In this document: positions 42,587 to 51,136 of the stretch, piece after piece
Layout: each line of letters begins with the position of its first letter
How positions within the stretch are numbered: position 1 is the stretch's first letter
Assembly (NCBI GenBank): GCA_030698375.1
Contig: JAUYLL010000125.1
Location: forward strand, 80,118 to 144,117
Direction of reading: 5' to 3'
DNA length: 64,000 nucleotides
Source: Nocardioides sp.
GTDB taxonomy: Bacteria; Actinomycetota; Actinomycetes; Propionibacteriales; Nocardioidaceae
Position numbers and translations under genes: made by a program
The notes under the pieces: model-generated
The model's database searches: none
What the model saw: the letters and a program-made list of their open reading frames with translations, nothing else
What the model was told of the DNA's origin: nothing

Positions 42587-44041
42587 TCACACCGGTCGGA
42601 ACACCATCTCCTCGTCGAGGTCGGTGCGCTTGTGGTCGATGTGGTCGAGGACCCAGTTCTGCCGGACCGTCCACGGACGGTGCCGGCCCTGCTTGGGCAG
42701 GGTGCTCTCGACCCGCTTCACGTAGCCCGCCTGCAGGTCGAGGATCGGGGCCTCCTCCCCGCGCGAACCCTCCGGGTCGGGCATCCCGAACGCGTAGCCG
42801 TGCTCGTCGAGGTGGTTGAGGAACCGGGCGACGTACTGGTTGGAAAGGTCGGCGCGCAGCGTCCAGGAGGCATTCGTGTAGCCGATGCACCAGGCGAGGT
42901 TCGGGACGCCCGAGAACATCAGGCCCTTGTAGACGAACAGGTCGTGCGGGTCGATCTCCCGGCCGTCGACCTCGAGCGCGATCTTCCCGAAGGAGACAAC
43001 CTGGAGACCCGTCGCGGTGACGACGACGTCGGCGTCGAGGTGCTCACCACCGCGCAGCGCGATGCCCTTGGGTGTGAAGGTCTCGATCTGGTCGGTGACG
43101 ATCGAGGCCTTGCCTGCCTTGATGGTCCGGAAGAGGTCACCGTCGGGCACGATGCACAGCCGCTGGTCCCATGGGTTGTAGCGGGGGGTCAGGTGCTTGA
43201 CGTCGAAGTCCTCGGGCAGCTGCGCCGTGGCCTGCTTAAGCAGCACCTTCCGCGCAGGGCCGGGAAGCTTGCGGCAGAACTGGTAGAAGGCCAGTGCGAG
43301 CCCGGCGTGCTTGAGCCGGGTGATGCGGTGCGCCACCCCAGCAGGCAGGACCTTGCGCAGGAGTGCGGCCTGCTGGTCCAACTGCGGGAGCGCGGTGATG
43401 TACGTCGGCGAGCGCTGGAGCATGGTGACGTGACCGGCCTCGTCGGCCATCGACGGGATCAGCGTGATGGCGGTGGCACCGCTGCCGATGACCACCACCC
43501 GCTTGTCGGCGTAGTCGAGGTCGTCGGGCCAGAACTGCGGGTGGACGACCTGGCCCTCGTAGTCCTCGATCCCGGGGAACTCGGGGGCGAAGCCGCGGTC
43601 GTAGTCGTAGTAGCCGCTGCACAGGTAGAGGAAACGCGCGGTCAGCGTGACCGTCTCCTCCCCCGAGCCGCCGTCGACGTTGCTCACGACCGTCCAGCAG
43701 GCGTCCTCGGTGGACCAGGACGCGCGGACGACGCGGTGGCCGAACCGGATGTTCTCGAGGATGCCGTTCTCCCGCGCGGTGTCCTCGATGTAGGTCCGGA
43801 TGTCCTCGCCGTCGGCGATCGCCTTCTCGTGCGTCCACGGCTTGAACGGGTAGCTCAGCGTGTACATGTCGGAGTCGGAGCGGATGCCTGGGTAGCGGAA
43901 GAGGTCCCAGGTGCCGCCGATGGCGTCGCGGGACTCGAGGATGGCGTAGCGCTTCCCGGGGCTCATCTCCTGCAGGCGGTAGGCCGCGCCGACACCGGAG
44001 AGGCCGGCGCCCACGATCAGGACGTCGAGGTCAGGGGTCAT
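42587..44041 (-). CDS. Flavin-containing (Baeyer-Villiger-type) monooxygenase
   Basis: A 484-aa class B flavoprotein monooxygenase. FAD motif VLIVGAGLSGVGAAYRLQ at the N-terminus, GGTWDLFRYPGIRSDSDMYT, the BVMO fingerprint FPGIEDYEGQVVHPQFWP (F-x-G-x3-H-x3-W-P), NADPH motif VIGSGATAITLIP and a C-terminal VVTATGLQVVSFG. It inserts oxygen next to ketones or oxidises heteroatoms. ATG at 44041 overlaps the P450 stop (ATGA): one operon. Confidence 0.93.
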   Translation of the reverse strand: MTPDLDVLIVGAGLSGVGAAYRLQEMSPGKRYAILESRDAIGGTWDLFRYPGIRSDSDMYTLSYPFKPWTHEKAIADGEDIRTYIEDTARENGILENIRFGHRVVRASWSTEDACWTVVSNVDGGSGEETVTLTARFLYLCSGYYDYDRGFAPEFPGIEDYEGQVVHPQFWPDDLDYADKRVVVIGSGATAITLIPSMADEAGHVTMLQRSPTYITALPQLDQQAALLRKVLPAGVAHRITRLKHAGLALAFYQFCRKLPGPARKVLLKQATAQLPEDFDVKHLTPRYNPWDQRLCIVPDGDLFRTIKAGKASIVTDQIETFTPKGIALRGGEHLDADVVVTATGLQVVSFGKIALEVDGREIDPHDLFVYKGLMFSGVPNLAWCIGYTNASWTLRADLSNQYVARFLNHLDEHGYAFGMPDPEGSRGEEAPILDLQAGYVKRVESTLPKQGRHRPWTVRQNWVLDHIDHKRTDLDEEMVFRPV

Positions 44042-45465
44042 CAGAGGATCCTCTCGGGGCTGCCGGTGGGGCTGGTCGGGACCCGGGGGGTCAGGTCGAC
44101 GCGCAGGTGCTCGGGCATGAGGGTCAGTCTCTCCTCGATCTGAAGCTCGTAGGAGGAGTCGGGGCGCAGGTCGTAGCGGTGCAGCAGCATCGCCAGCACC
44201 AGGAGCGCCTCGTGGAGGGCGAACTGGCGACCGATGCAGGCACGCTCGCCGGTCCCGAACGGCTTGTAGCTGTGAGCGGGCCGGCCCCGGCTGCGCTCGG
44301 GCAGGAACCGGTCGGGGTCGAAGACGTCGGCGTCCTCGCCCCAGACCTCGGGATCGCGGTGCACGAGCGGGAGCAACACCAGCGCCCAGTCGCCCGGCCG
44401 CATCCGGTGACCCGTGCTCAGCGTGGTGGGCTCGCGCGGGGTGCGGGCGAAGCCCGGGACGGTTGGCCACAGCCGCAGGCCCTCGTCGAGGCAGCGGCGC
44501 AGGTAGCGGAACTTCGGGACCTGCTCGAACGTCGGTACGGCGTCCGGGTCGGGCCCGAGCACCTCGTCGGTCTCCGCCTGGGCCCGCGCCAGCGCGGCGG
44601 GGTCACGGGTGAGGTAGTGGAGTGCGAAGGAGAGCGCCCCCGACGTCGTCTCGTGGCCGGCCACCAGGAAGGTGAGCATCTGGTAGCGGATCGCGGTGTC
44701 GCTGAGCCGCTCGCCGGTCTCGGGGTGTGCCTGCTCGAGCATGATCCCCAGCAGGTCCTGCTGGTCCCCGCCGTCGCGGCGGCGGGTGCTGATCACCTCG
44801 TCGAGCAGCTCCTCGACGTAGGCGAGGTGGTGGGCGTTGCGCGCCTTGAGCCGCCGGATCGCGCGCTGGCCGCCCGGCATCGCCTCGAGCACGCCCTGGC
44901 GCTGCCCGCCGCGCAGCGCGGCGACCATCGCGGCGACAAAGGGGTGCGGCTCGTCGGTGGTGAAGGAGCCGAAGTCGCGGCTGAACGCCGCGCGGCTGAT
45001 CGACTCCATCGTCAGCTTGGTCATCCCCGCCGCGACGTCGACGGGCCCGTCGGCCTGGTCCCAGGAGTCCAGCAGCTCGTGCGTGGCCTGGACGAAGACC
45101 TGGTGGTAGCGCTCCATCGCGGGGCGCGTGAACGCCGGCATCAGCAGGTCGTGGGCCAGCTGCCAGGCGGGCTCGTGGCGGTAGGCGGTGAACAGCCCGT
45201 CGCCGGCGTAGTCGCGCAGGGCCACGACCGCGGGGGTGAAGCCCTTCTCGAAGCGCTTCTCGTCGCAGAGCTCGGCGGCGAGCTCGACCGTGGTGGCGAA
45301 GACGAACTGCTGGCCGAAGATCTTGCGCGACGAGAGCGGGCCGAGCGTGCGGGCGTCGCGCAGGAAGCTCTGCAGGGGGCGACGGCGGTCGACCCCGTGG
45401 AAGTCACCGACGAGCGGGATCCGGGGCGGGTGCGGCAGGCGCTGCCCATCCCAGTCGTTGCGCAT
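44041..45465 (-). CDS. Cytochrome P450
   Basis: A 474-aa soluble P450. I-helix oxygen motif AGHETTSGALSFAL, ExxR in RCLDEGLRLWP, heme-Cys loop FGTGERACIGRQFALHEAL. The N-terminus (HPPRIPLVGDFHGVDRRRPL) resembles P450s related to the reductase-fused BM3 family, without the reductase. ATG at 45465 is the in-frame start nearest the conserved region. Operon with the flavin monooxygenase; divergent TetR gene is the likely regulator. Together the two enzymes could hydroxylate and then cleave a cyclic or chain substrate. Confidence 0.93.
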   Translation of the reverse strand: MRNDWDGQRLPHPPRIPLVGDFHGVDRRRPLQSFLRDARTLGPLSSRKIFGQQFVFATTVELAAELCDEKRFEKGFTPAVVALRDYAGDGLFTAYRHEPAWQLAHDLLMPAFTRPAMERYHQVFVQATHELLDSWDQADGPVDVAAGMTKLTMESISRAAFSRDFGSFTTDEPHPFVAAMVAALRGGQRQGVLEAMPGGQRAIRRLKARNAHHLAYVEELLDEVISTRRRDGGDQQDLLGIMLEQAHPETGERLSDTAIRYQMLTFLVAGHETTSGALSFALHYLTRDPAALARAQAETDEVLGPDPDAVPTFEQVPKFRYLRRCLDEGLRLWPTVPGFARTPREPTTLSTGHRMRPGDWALVLLPLVHRDPEVWGEDADVFDPDRFLPERSRGRPAHSYKPFGTGERACIGRQFALHEALLVLAMLLHRYDLRPDSSYELQIEERLTLMPEHLRVDLTPRVPTSPTGSPERIL

Positions 45466-45514
45466 GGGTTCAGTAGAGACAACTGTTGAACCTGTGTCAA
45501 GTAGTAGGGATAGG

Positions 45515-46159
45515 ATGTGGACCGTGTCCCGCACTCGCCTGTCCCCCGAGCAGCGCTCCGCGCAGCTGCTCGACCTCGGCGAGCAGCTCTTCGCCACCAC
45601 CCCCTACGACGACGTGCACATCGAGAAGGTGGCCGAGATGGCCGGGGTCTCGCGCGGGCTGATGTACCACTACTTCCCGGGCAAGCGGGCGTTCTTCGCC
45701 GCGCTGGTGCGCCGGCACGTCGAGGCACTGGCCCGCGCGACCGAGCCGGACCCGGGGCTCCCGCCCTACGAGCAGCTGGCCCACGGCGTCGAGGTGTTCC
45801 TCGACCACGTCCGCCGGCACCCGCTCGGCACCAAGACGATGCAGCGCGCGCTGGCCAGTGCGGATGCGGAGATGACCGAGGTCATCGCGTGGAGCGAGCG
45901 GCTCCAGGGCGACCGGATCCTGGATGCCCTCGCCGGCGGCACCCCTCCCCCGCTGCTGCGGATCGCGGTCCGCAACTGGATCGTCTTCCTCCGCAACACC
46001 GCGCACGACTGGATCGACGAGCCGGCGGTCAGCCGCGAGGAGGTCCGCGACCTCGCGCTCTCCGCGTTCGTCGGGATCCTCGAGGGGTTGCCCGAGGGCG
46101 CGCGCCCCGCCGGCCTCGCCACGTTGCTCGACGGCATCGACCGGAGTGCTGACTTATGA
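45515..46159 (+). CDS. TetR family transcriptional regulator
   Basis: A 214-aa regulator divergent from the P450 gene. HTH: RSAQLLDLGEQLFATTPYDD, VHIEKVAEMAGVSRGLMYHY, KRAFFAALVRRHVEALARA. Start ATG at 45515 with an ATAGG-type ribosome site; GTG at 45524 is an alternative. The 49-bp gap to the P450 start contains GACAACTGTTGAACCTGTGTC, a weakly symmetrical stretch that may be the operator. Confidence 0.9.
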   Translation: MWTVSRTRLSPEQRSAQLLDLGEQLFATTPYDDVHIEKVAEMAGVSRGLMYHYFPGKRAFFAALVRRHVEALARATEPDPGLPPYEQLAHGVEVFLDHVRRHPLGTKTMQRALASADAEMTEVIAWSERLQGDRILDALAGGTPPPLLRIAVRNWIVFLRNTAHDWIDEPAVSREEVRDLALSAFVGILEGLPEGARPAGLATLLDGIDRSADL

Positions 46160-46203
46160 CGCTCCGCCTGGTGGGCGGGCCGTCTCCCCGCCGGAGGTGA
46201 CGA

Positions 46204-47205
46204 TCAACTCCCGCCGAGGCGCGCCCTCGTCTCCGCGACGTCCATGCCGTGCAGGCGCAACAGGTTCTCCCCCAGGATCTTCTTCTTGGCCTGTTCGGTC
46301 AGCTGGGGGTAGCCGTAGCCGTCGGTGAGGTCCTGCGGGATCTCGAAGTTCCAGAACGCCTCCAGCGCCCACTGTGGCTGCCAGATCGGCGCCTCGGAGC
46401 CGTAGACGATCTTGTCCTCCCCGCACCAGAACAACAGCTTGCCCAGCAGCTCGGCGAAGAGTCGTGGTGCCCGGACGATGAAGTTGATCGAGGCGGCGAG
46501 GGAGGCGTGCAGGTTGGGGTAGCGGATGAGCTGCCAGCAGGTTTCGTCGATGAACGGCAGCCCCACGTGGTAGATCACGAAGTTGATGCCCGGGAAGTTG
46601 TCAGCGGCGCCGTCCATGTCCCAGGTCTGGGTGTGCTCGATCATCTGCGGCCCGAGCGGGACGCCCTTGTGCACGCCGATCAGGTTGACCCCGAGATCCT
46701 GGATGCGCTCGAAGACCGGGAAGGCGACCTTCGGGTCGTCCATCCGCCACGGCACCTGGCCGCCGTCCTCGTAGCGCACGTTGTAGAACTTGAACGCGCG
46801 CGCACCGTGCTCCTCCACCTGCCGCGTCACGTCGTCGAGCGCCTTCTTGCCCTCAAGCGGGTTGACCGTTCCCCAGAGGACGGTCCGGTCCGGATCGCGC
46901 TGTGCCAGCTTCGAGCACTCCTGCCACGGTGACAGCCCGTCCTTGTAGAGGTCGGTCAGCGGGAGCGGCATCGCGATCAGCATGTCGGTCTGCGACTTCT
47001 CGTAGACCATCTCGCGGATCTCGTCGATGCTCCACTTGTGCAGGAACTCCTCCGCGCTCATCACCGGCTCGCCCTCGGGGGTCAGCGTGGCGTGGAAGGC
47101 GTAGAGGTGGTTGGAGAACATCTCTCCCGCTGGGCCGTAGGCGTTCTCCGGCTCGAAGTTCAACGGGTGCGCCACCCCGTCGAACACCAGTGCGTCGCCG
47201 ATCAT
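46204..47205 (-). CDS. Amidohydrolase family protein (TIM-barrel, accessory-type)
   Basis: A 333-aa amidohydrolase_2-like protein. Motifs: LVFDGVAHPLNFEP (the HxH is degenerate, H-P-L), FKFYNVRYEDG, LIGVHKGVPLGPQ, FVIYHVGLPFIDE and the acid region KIVYGSEAPIWQPQ. The first metal motif is not HxH, so catalysis is uncertain. In propane monooxygenase clusters an amidohydrolase of this sort is followed by a DUF59 protein, as here, and both are needed to assemble the active oxygenase; no oxygenase genes are in this window. ATG 47205 overlaps the DUF59 stop (ATGA). Confidence 0.82.
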   Translation of the reverse strand: MIGDALVFDGVAHPLNFEPENAYGPAGEMFSNHLYAFHATLTPEGEPVMSAEEFLHKWSIDEIREMVYEKSQTDMLIAMPLPLTDLYKDGLSPWQECSKLAQRDPDRTVLWGTVNPLEGKKALDDVTRQVEEHGARAFKFYNVRYEDGGQVPWRMDDPKVAFPVFERIQDLGVNLIGVHKGVPLGPQMIEHTQTWDMDGAADNFPGINFVIYHVGLPFIDETCWQLIRYPNLHASLAASINFIVRAPRLFAELLGKLLFWCGEDKIVYGSEAPIWQPQWALEAFWNFEIPQDLTDGYGYPQLTEQAKKKILGENLLRLHGMDVAETRARLGGS

Positions 47206-47609
47206 GAGAGGTCCTCCGTGGTGGTGGGTGATGGCCAGTTGGCAGCGACATACGCCGCTGGATCGCGCACCGTCGAAGGATCCGGGAGGAACCTCAGCTT
47301 GGTACGCGCACCGTCCGAGAGCCGTTCCGGCGTCCACGCCTCATCCCAGACCAGGTCGACCTGAGCGGTGTCCACGCCGGGGAGCGACAGCACGGCGGTC
47401 TCGACATCGGTGAGCACGTTGACGGCGAAGGGGCACCACCCCGAGGTCAACATCAGCTCGATGCGCGCCTGCCCGTCGTGGATCTCGGCGCGATGCAGGA
47501 GACCCATGTCGACCACCGAGATGCCCTTGTCCCGGCAGCAGGGGTCGAAGACACCACTGAGGACGTCACGCACCGACTCATCGACCCGCTCCGTCTGGTG
47601 GACGGTCAT
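47202..47609 (-). CDS. DUF59/MIP18 family metal-sulfur cluster assembly protein
   Basis: A 135-aa protein of the iron-sulfur cluster assembly (PaaD/MIP18) family. DPCCRDKGISVVDMGLLHRA carries the conserved DP and the D-x-G, and TSGWCPFAVNVLTDVETAV carries the conserved Cys before the C-terminal helix; AQVDLVWDEAWTPERLS closes the fold. Start ATG 47609 with GGGAGACCT upstream. Coupled to the downstream amidohydrolase gene. Confidence 0.88.
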   Translation of the reverse strand: MTVHQTERVDESVRDVLSGVFDPCCRDKGISVVDMGLLHRAEIHDGQARIELMLTSGWCPFAVNVLTDVETAVLSLPGVDTAQVDLVWDEAWTPERLSDGARTKLRFLPDPSTVRDPAAYVAANWPSPTTTEDLS

Positions 47610-47765
47610 CGAGGTCTCCCTCGCACTCGGCGTCTGAATGTCTGTATGCCAGTTTCGCCCCGCAGCCGGACGCCGGGTACCCCCGTGATTTCCCATCACG
47701 AAACGTTGGACGCCGGTCCGCCGCTGACTACGATGGTGGCCCGACGGGCGGAGCGAGGAGCCGCA

Positions 47766-48536
47766 ATGGAGCCAGGGGCGGGTCCGCTACCGGCCGACTT
47801 CGTGCAGAGCGTCGGGCGCGCGATGCTGATCCTCGAGGTGGTCGGGCGCCGACCCGGGCTCCCGGTCAAGGCGATCGCGCGTCGTTGTTCTTTGAACCTC
47901 TCGACGACCTACCACCTGGTCCGAACCCTCGCGTACGAGGGCTACCTCGTACGCCTGTCAAATGGCACGTACGTCATCGGGGACGCGGTGGCCCGTCGCT
48001 TCCACGACCTCGTGGCCACTCTCGAGCGGCCCCCGGAGGCCGCGGTGGTCCTGCACCAGCTCACCGAACGTATCGGACTCAGCGCCTACCTCGGTCTGCT
48101 CCGGGACGAGCGGGTGACCGTCGTAGAGGTCGCGGAGAGCCCCGGTTCGCCGTACCTCGAGGACTTCGAGGTCGGGCTGGACATCTCGGCGCACGCGACC
48201 GCGTTGGGCAAGGCACTGCTGGCCGCGCTACCGCCTCGGACGAGGCACGACCTCCTGCTCGAGCACGGCCTTCGTCCGTTCACGGCCAACACGCAGACGG
48301 ATCTGGACCGGCTCGAGGACGAGTTGAGCTCCGTGCGCCCCGGCGCCCCCGTCGTCGAGCACGGCGAGTTCCGCGACGGGGTCGCCTGCGCCGCCGCCCT
48401 GGTGCCGCCGGCCCGGGGCGAGGAGCCGACTTGGGCCGTGGTGGTCGCGATGCGTGACGACGACGTCCCCTCGCACATCTGCAGGGAGGTCGTCCTGGCT
48501 GCCGCGGACCTCGGCCACGGGGCTTACACGCCCTGA
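47766..48536 (+). CDS. IclR family transcriptional regulator
   Basis: A 256-aa regulator. Winged HTH: SVGRAMLILEVVGRRPGLPV, KAIARRCSLNLSTTYHLVRT, LAYEGYLVRLSNGTYVIG. The C-terminal IclR effector domain has LAYLGLLRDERVTVVEV-like and SAHATALGKALLAALP segments. Start ATG 47766. Divergent from the DUF59-amidohydrolase operon 157 bp away, so it probably controls that operon in response to an aromatic or organic acid. Confidence 0.92.
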   Translation: MEPGAGPLPADFVQSVGRAMLILEVVGRRPGLPVKAIARRCSLNLSTTYHLVRTLAYEGYLVRLSNGTYVIGDAVARRFHDLVATLERPPEAAVVLHQLTERIGLSAYLGLLRDERVTVVEVAESPGSPYLEDFEVGLDISAHATALGKALLAALPPRTRHDLLLEHGLRPFTANTQTDLDRLEDELSSVRPGAPVVEHGEFRDGVACAAALVPPARGEEPTWAVVVAMRDDDVPSHICREVVLAAADLGHGAYTP

Positions 48537-48549
48537 CCGAGCAGCCCGG

Positions 48550-49641
48550 TCAGTGACCCGAGGCGGTGTCAGGGTCGCGATCTGACCCCCGCCGGTGTCG
48601 GTAGACGACGAGCGCCAGGACTGCGATCGCAACACCCCCGAGAGACGCCGCGAAGCTGCGGGAGTAACCGCTCGACTCGTCGTACAGCGCGGCGCCGAGC
48701 GCAGGCCCTAGCAGGCCGTACAGGACGCCGAGCAGAGCCAGCCCCACGACCACCGCGGCGGTCCCCGGGAGCCAGGCCAACACCGACAACGACAGCGCGA
48801 GGGTGCCGAGATCTGCTGCCAGCGCCCAGCTCAACCCGATCCTGAGGACCAGTGGTGCGGCGCAGAGCCGACCGGCGAGGTTGGCGGCCGCCATCACCGC
48901 GACCGCGACGCCGGCACCGCGGGGTGACACGCCCCGCTCGGTCGCGATGTGAGCGGCGTGCGCGAAGGCGAGCAGCCCCGGCGCGAACGCCGCGAGCGAG
49001 TACCACCACAAGGCTACAAGCGCGGGCGCGTCACCCATCGACTCCTCCGTCTCCCCGGCGAGAGCCGGAGACGGCTCGGGCGGGCCGGGCAACCACCGGC
49101 TCGCCAGGACGATGACGGCCCCGACCGTGACTGCGGCGACGAGGAGCGTCGCGCGCCATCCCCACCGATCGACCCCAAGGCTGCCGAGCGGTGCGGTCAC
49201 TATTGGACCCGCGGCGTATGCCGCTACCACGACCCCTGCCGCCCACAGCCCGGCCCGAGTGGTTGCCCAGGAGACCACGCTGAGGTAGGTGAGGCCGCTG
49301 CCGAGACCGAAGAGGACCCCGACGCCGAGATGGAGGACCAGCACGTTCCCTGCCGCAGCGCCCACGGCGATTCCCCCTGCAGAGAGGAGGCCACCCATCG
49401 CCACCGCACGGCGCGGTCCGTTCCTGTCGACAGTGGACCCGCCACCCAGGACCGCAACGGCGAAGGCGACCATGCTGCTGGAGAAGACCGATCCGAGCTC
49501 GACGGCCGGCCGACCGAACTCCGCGCTGACGCCCGGGACCAGCACGCTCCAGGCGAACAGGGTTCCCGCCGCCGCATTGGCCGCCACTGCTGACAGGAGT
49601 GGACCCCGACCGGGACGGACGTCTACCTGGGCGAGCGGCAC
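48550..49641 (-). CDS. MFS transporter
   Basis: A 363-aa major-facilitator protein with 10-12 hydrophobic helices. The signature between TM2 and TM3 is present in degraded form (STVDRNGPRRAVAMGG). VLFGLGSGLTYLSVVSWATT resembles the oxalate/formate antiporter (OFA) branch. It is shorter than most MFS proteins. GTG start at 49641. Convergent with the IclR gene (13 bp). Substrate unknown. Confidence 0.85.
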   Translation of the reverse strand: MPLAQVDVRPGRGPLLSAVAANAAAGTLFAWSVLVPGVSAEFGRPAVELGSVFSSSMVAFAVAVLGGGSTVDRNGPRRAVAMGGLLSAGGIAVGAAAGNVLVLHLGVGVLFGLGSGLTYLSVVSWATTRAGLWAAGVVVAAYAAGPIVTAPLGSLGVDRWGWRATLLVAAVTVGAVIVLASRWLPGPPEPSPALAGETEESMGDAPALVALWWYSLAAFAPGLLAFAHAAHIATERGVSPRGAGVAVAVMAAANLAGRLCAAPLVLRIGLSWALAADLGTLALSLSVLAWLPGTAAVVVGLALLGVLYGLLGPALGAALYDESSGYSRSFAASLGGVAIAVLALVVYRHRRGSDRDPDTASGH

Positions 49642-49695
49642 AGCGGCTTCCTGTCGGTTACCGAGGTCCGAGGACCTGCTCGAGGGGCATCGGCG

Positions 49696-50127
49696 TCACT
49701 CCACGACGACGATCGCCGAGGCCGACCCGCTGATCACTGTCGACCCGCCGACCCCGGGGATGCCCAGCGGGAGGTCGAGCGGGGCGCGGAGCTCAACGAC
49801 GACCGCGTCGTCGCGGGTGGTGACGCTCCAGCGCAGCCCGGGGTGGCTGCTGGTCGCGCCGAGCGCGGCGAGGTGGTCGGCGACGTAGGCACGGGCGGCC
49901 TGCGGGTCGATGGCAGCACGGCCGGGCCGCAGCCCGCCCTCGTAGACCATCCGGCCCTGGACCCCGTCGACCGCCGCCAGCGCGGCGCCGTCGGCCAGGG
50001 TGTTCAACCTCTGCCGCTGGAGGTACGCCGCCGAGGAGTCGACCACGACCGCGACCAGCATCAGCGCGACGACGAAGAACCCGAGGATCAGCACCGTCGT
50101 CTGACCGTCGTCGGGCCGGCGCCTCAT
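49696..50127 (-). CDS. TadG-like pilus assembly protein (Flp pilus minor component)
   Basis: A 143-aa protein with the pseudopilin-like N-terminus GQTTVLILGFFVVALMLVAV then VVDSSAAYLQRQRLNTLADG, the TadE/TadG-like segment (Putative Flp pilus-assembly domain). The C-terminal part is a short beta-rich domain. Much shorter than full TadG, which has a von Willebrand domain. Start overlaps the upstream gene's TGA (ATGA). Last gene of the tad operon. Confidence 0.82.
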   Translation of the reverse strand: MRRRPDDGQTTVLILGFFVVALMLVAVVVDSSAAYLQRQRLNTLADGAALAAVDGVQGRMVYEGGLRPGRAAIDPQAARAYVADHLAALGATSSHPGLRWSVTTRDDAVVVELRAPLDLPLGIPGVGGSTVISGSASAIVVVE

Positions 50128-50555
50128 CGGTCCTCCCGAAACGTCCCGTAGGGGATGCGCTGCTCCGCGTCGACGGAGATCGAGGGAGTCGACCTACCGA
50201 GCGCGTCGGGCATCAGCGGGAGGTCGACGGCCGCGTCGACCAGGACGGTCACGACCGAGCCGGGAGCGAGGCAGTTCGCGGGATCGGGGGCGCAGACGAA
50301 GCGCACGTGCTCAGGACCGATGTCGACCCCGTGGTCGGCGAGCGCCAGCATCGCCGCGCCCCGGCCCCGCGCCGGGGCGCTGGACTCGTCGGGAGCCAGG
50401 GTGAACGCCCGGCCCGCGGCCGCGGCGGCCGCGGTGACGCCGTACGCCGTGCGCTGGACCGCGAAGACAGCGAGCACGATGTAGAGCAGGGGCAGCAGCA
50501 GGAGGATCGAGAGCCAGGTGACCTCGATGAGCGCCGAGCCGCGCTCCCGCCTCAC
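50124..50555 (-). CDS. TadE-like pilus assembly protein (second copy)
   Basis: A 143-aa protein with pseudopilin start RRERGSALIEVTWLSILLLL, the Glu at position 9 that is typical of TadE-like processing sites, and a secreted C-terminal domain with a CAPDPANC cysteine pair. GTG start overlaps the preceding TGA. It is exported and probably processed by a prepilin peptidase. Confidence 0.82.
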   Translation of the reverse strand: MRRERGSALIEVTWLSILLLLPLLYIVLAVFAVQRTAYGVTAAAAAAGRAFTLAPDESSAPARGRGAAMLALADHGVDIGPEHVRFVCAPDPANCLAPGSVVTVLVDAAVDLPLMPDALGRSTPSISVDAEQRIPYGTFREDR

Positions 50556-50944
50556 GGGAGCTCCTCGGAGACGGCGTGACCGACGACCTCGAGGCGGACG
50601 CCGGGACCCCAGAGGCCGAGGGGCGGCACCTCGGCCGCCACCGTCACCCGGATGCCAGGGACGCCCCCCACCGCGACGGTCGTCGCGGAGACGTCCTGAG
50701 CGAAGCGTGCCGAGATCGCACCCGCGACCTGCTGCCGGGTCCGCGCGACCCCGTCGGCCGGACCACGGTCGAGCGTGGCGGCGTACCGGGCACCCTCGGA
50801 GGCCGCGTTCGTCAGGGTGTTGCGGACGTGCAGCACGAGGCCGACCTGGACGATGCCGAGCACCAGCGGCACGAGCACGACCAGGGCAAGGACGAAGTCG
50901 ACGACCGCCGAGCCGCGCTCAGGTCGAGACGGAGCGCAACGCAT
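50552..50944 (-). CDS. TadE-like pilus assembly protein
   Basis: A 130-aa protein: ERGSAVVDFVLALVVLVPLV then LGIVQVGLVLHVRNTLTNAA, the TadE motif ending in NAASEGARYAA. The residue 5 after the G is Asp where TadE usually has Glu. Start overlaps the upstream pilin gene end by 26 bp. Part of the Tad/Flp pilus cluster. Confidence 0.84.
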   Translation of the reverse strand: MRCAPSRPERGSAVVDFVLALVVLVPLVLGIVQVGLVLHVRNTLTNAASEGARYAATLDRGPADGVARTRQQVAGAISARFAQDVSATTVAVGGVPGIRVTVAAEVPPLGLWGPGVRLEVVGHAVSEELP

Positions 50945-51116
50945 CCGTGAGCATCCGCCCGAGCTCGTCGCCGGCGATCGCCCAGATCGCGGTGACCAGT
51001 CCGGCGGTCATCAAGGTGACCATCACCCACCCGGGGACGTCCCCTCGTTCGTCGCGGGGACGGGACGGCGCGAGGCGAGCGAGCAGGGTCGCCAACTGGA
51101 GCAGGACCTTCGACAC
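50919..51116 (-). CDS. Flp-type pilin-like small protein
   Basis: A 65-aa protein with a basic N-terminus (SKVLLQLATLLARLAPSRPR), a DERGDVPGWVMVTLMTAGLV processing-like segment (Gly-Asp instead of Gly-X-X-X-X-E) and one hydrophobic helix; such small proteins sit where flp lies in tad loci. GTG at 51116 has AGAAAGG 8 bp upstream. It is likely the structural or minor pilin. Confidence 0.75.
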   Translation of the reverse strand: MSKVLLQLATLLARLAPSRPRDERGDVPGWVMVTLMTAGLVTAIWAIAGDELGRMLTDALRSVST

Positions 51117-51136
51117 GTCGATGCCTTTCTCTCGGG

